The position numbers and the translations under genes are program-made. Positions 4,602 to 5,072 of a stretch of DNA of 5,072 nt are shown piece by piece. Each line of letters opens with the position of its first letter. The first letter of the stretch is position 1. Under the pieces are notes generated by a model that did not search any database, had not been told where the DNA came from, and saw only the letters and a list, made by a program, of their open reading frames with translations. This stretch comes from Bacillota bacterium (GTDB taxonomy: Bacteria > Bacillota > Clostridia > Oscillospirales > Acutalibacteraceae), in the NCBI GenBank assembly GCA_023415895.1, contig JAEZJA010000065.1:1-5072 (forward strand), in the 5' to 3' direction.

Positions 4602-5072
4602 TTATTTGAGAAGCGCTTCCATCGCATCTGCCGCAGGGGCCATCTCGTCACAAACGACGCGTTCGATCTCGCCGCTGTCGCAAAGAGAAGCAATCTGCGC
4701 ATCCATCGGCAGGCGGGCAAGGACGGGAATGCCCATTTCTTCCGCTGCCTTATCCAGAGCACCGGTATCGCCAAACAGTGGAATGCGCTTACCGCAATCC
4801 GGGCAGATGACACAGCTCATGTTCTCCACCATGCCGAGCACAGGAATATTGAGCATCACAGCCATCTTCTGCGCTTTACCGACTACCATTTGCACCAGGC
4901 TTTGGGGTGTGGATACGATCACGGCACCATCCAGAGGTATGCTTTGATAAACTGTCAGAGGCACATCACCCGTTCCGGGCGGCATATCGATGAACAAAAA
5001 GTCTAAATCTCCCCACGCTACGTCCGTCCAGAACTGCGTGACCGCACCGGCAAGGATCGGTCCACGCCATAC
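4602..5072 (-). CDS. mrp: Mrp/NBP35 (ApbC) family Fe-S cluster carrier ATPase, N-terminus outside window
   Basis: 156 residues are open from the window edge to TAA (4604-4602). The part seen begins VWRGPILAGAVTQFW, then has LDFLFIDMPPGTGD (about 23-36), the switch region of the MinD/Mrp P-loop ATPases. STPQSLVQMVV (54-64) and VLGMVENMS (78-86) follow, and then CPDC (C90, C93), the CxxC pair that holds a bridging 4Fe-4S cluster in ApbC/Nbp35 dimers. An additional Cys (C87) precedes it, where a Tyr is common. The FGDTGA and LARLPMD motifs also fit. The family is 270-370 aa long, so roughly 110-200 residues, including the P-loop, lie beyond the right edge. The protein is cytosolic and is expected to deliver Fe-S clusters to apo-proteins. 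Its own terminator follows. I see no functional link to the ABC-F gene. Confidence 0.95.
   Translation of the reverse strand, partial: VWRGPILAGAVTQFWTDVAWGDLDFLFIDMPPGTGDVPLTVYQSIPLDGAVIVSTPQSLVQMVVGKAQKMAVMLNIPVLGMVENMSCVICPDCGKRIPLFGDTGALDKAAEEMGIPVLARLPMDAQIASLCDSGEIERVVCDEMAPAADAMEALLK

Overview
The window looks like chromosomal DNA of a low-to-mid-GC Firmicute, most likely a gut-type Clostridia (Oscillospiraceae/Lachnospiraceae-like). The reasons are strong sigma-A type promoters, purine-rich Shine-Dalgarno sites, a tRNA-Lys very close to the Bacillus/Clostridium form with an encoded CCA, a YkpA/YbiT-type ABC-F protein, and a secreted CAP-domain protein of the YkwD type. The genus cannot be fixed from this sequence. 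Every gene I can support lies on the minus strand, so transcription runs from high to low coordinates.

In transcription order: (1) the C-terminal part of an Mrp/NBP35 (ApbC) Fe-S carrier ATPase enters from the right edge and ends at a hairpin terminator. (2) An extended -10 promoter and a roughly 105-nt leader, holding a long-range hairpin and a possible 18-codon leader ORF, precede a full-length ABC-F ATPase. (3) A tRNA-Lys(UUU) gene follows, with a perfect consensus promoter and its own terminator. (4) An azlC-azlD branched-chain amino acid exporter operon comes next, followed at once by a small XRE-type regulator. azlC carries an in-frame amber codon and the regulator gene is frameshifted, while azlD is open. 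A large hairpin terminator closes the operon. (5) A consensus-like promoter and a leader tiled by two abutting hairpins drive a secreted, Thr/Asn-linker, CAP-domain protein that runs off the left edge a little short of its expected C-terminus.

I see no mobile element, CRISPR array, phage gene or defence island, and no clear new multi-gene system. The points most worth a second look are: the ABC-F protein, where the departures from consensus gather in one of the two composite ATPase sites (Walker A Lys to Asn, Walker B Glu to Gln, H-loop His to Tyr, plus a non-canonical partner signature); the two structured leaders; and the paired lesions in the azl operon, which may be real decay or sequencing errors.
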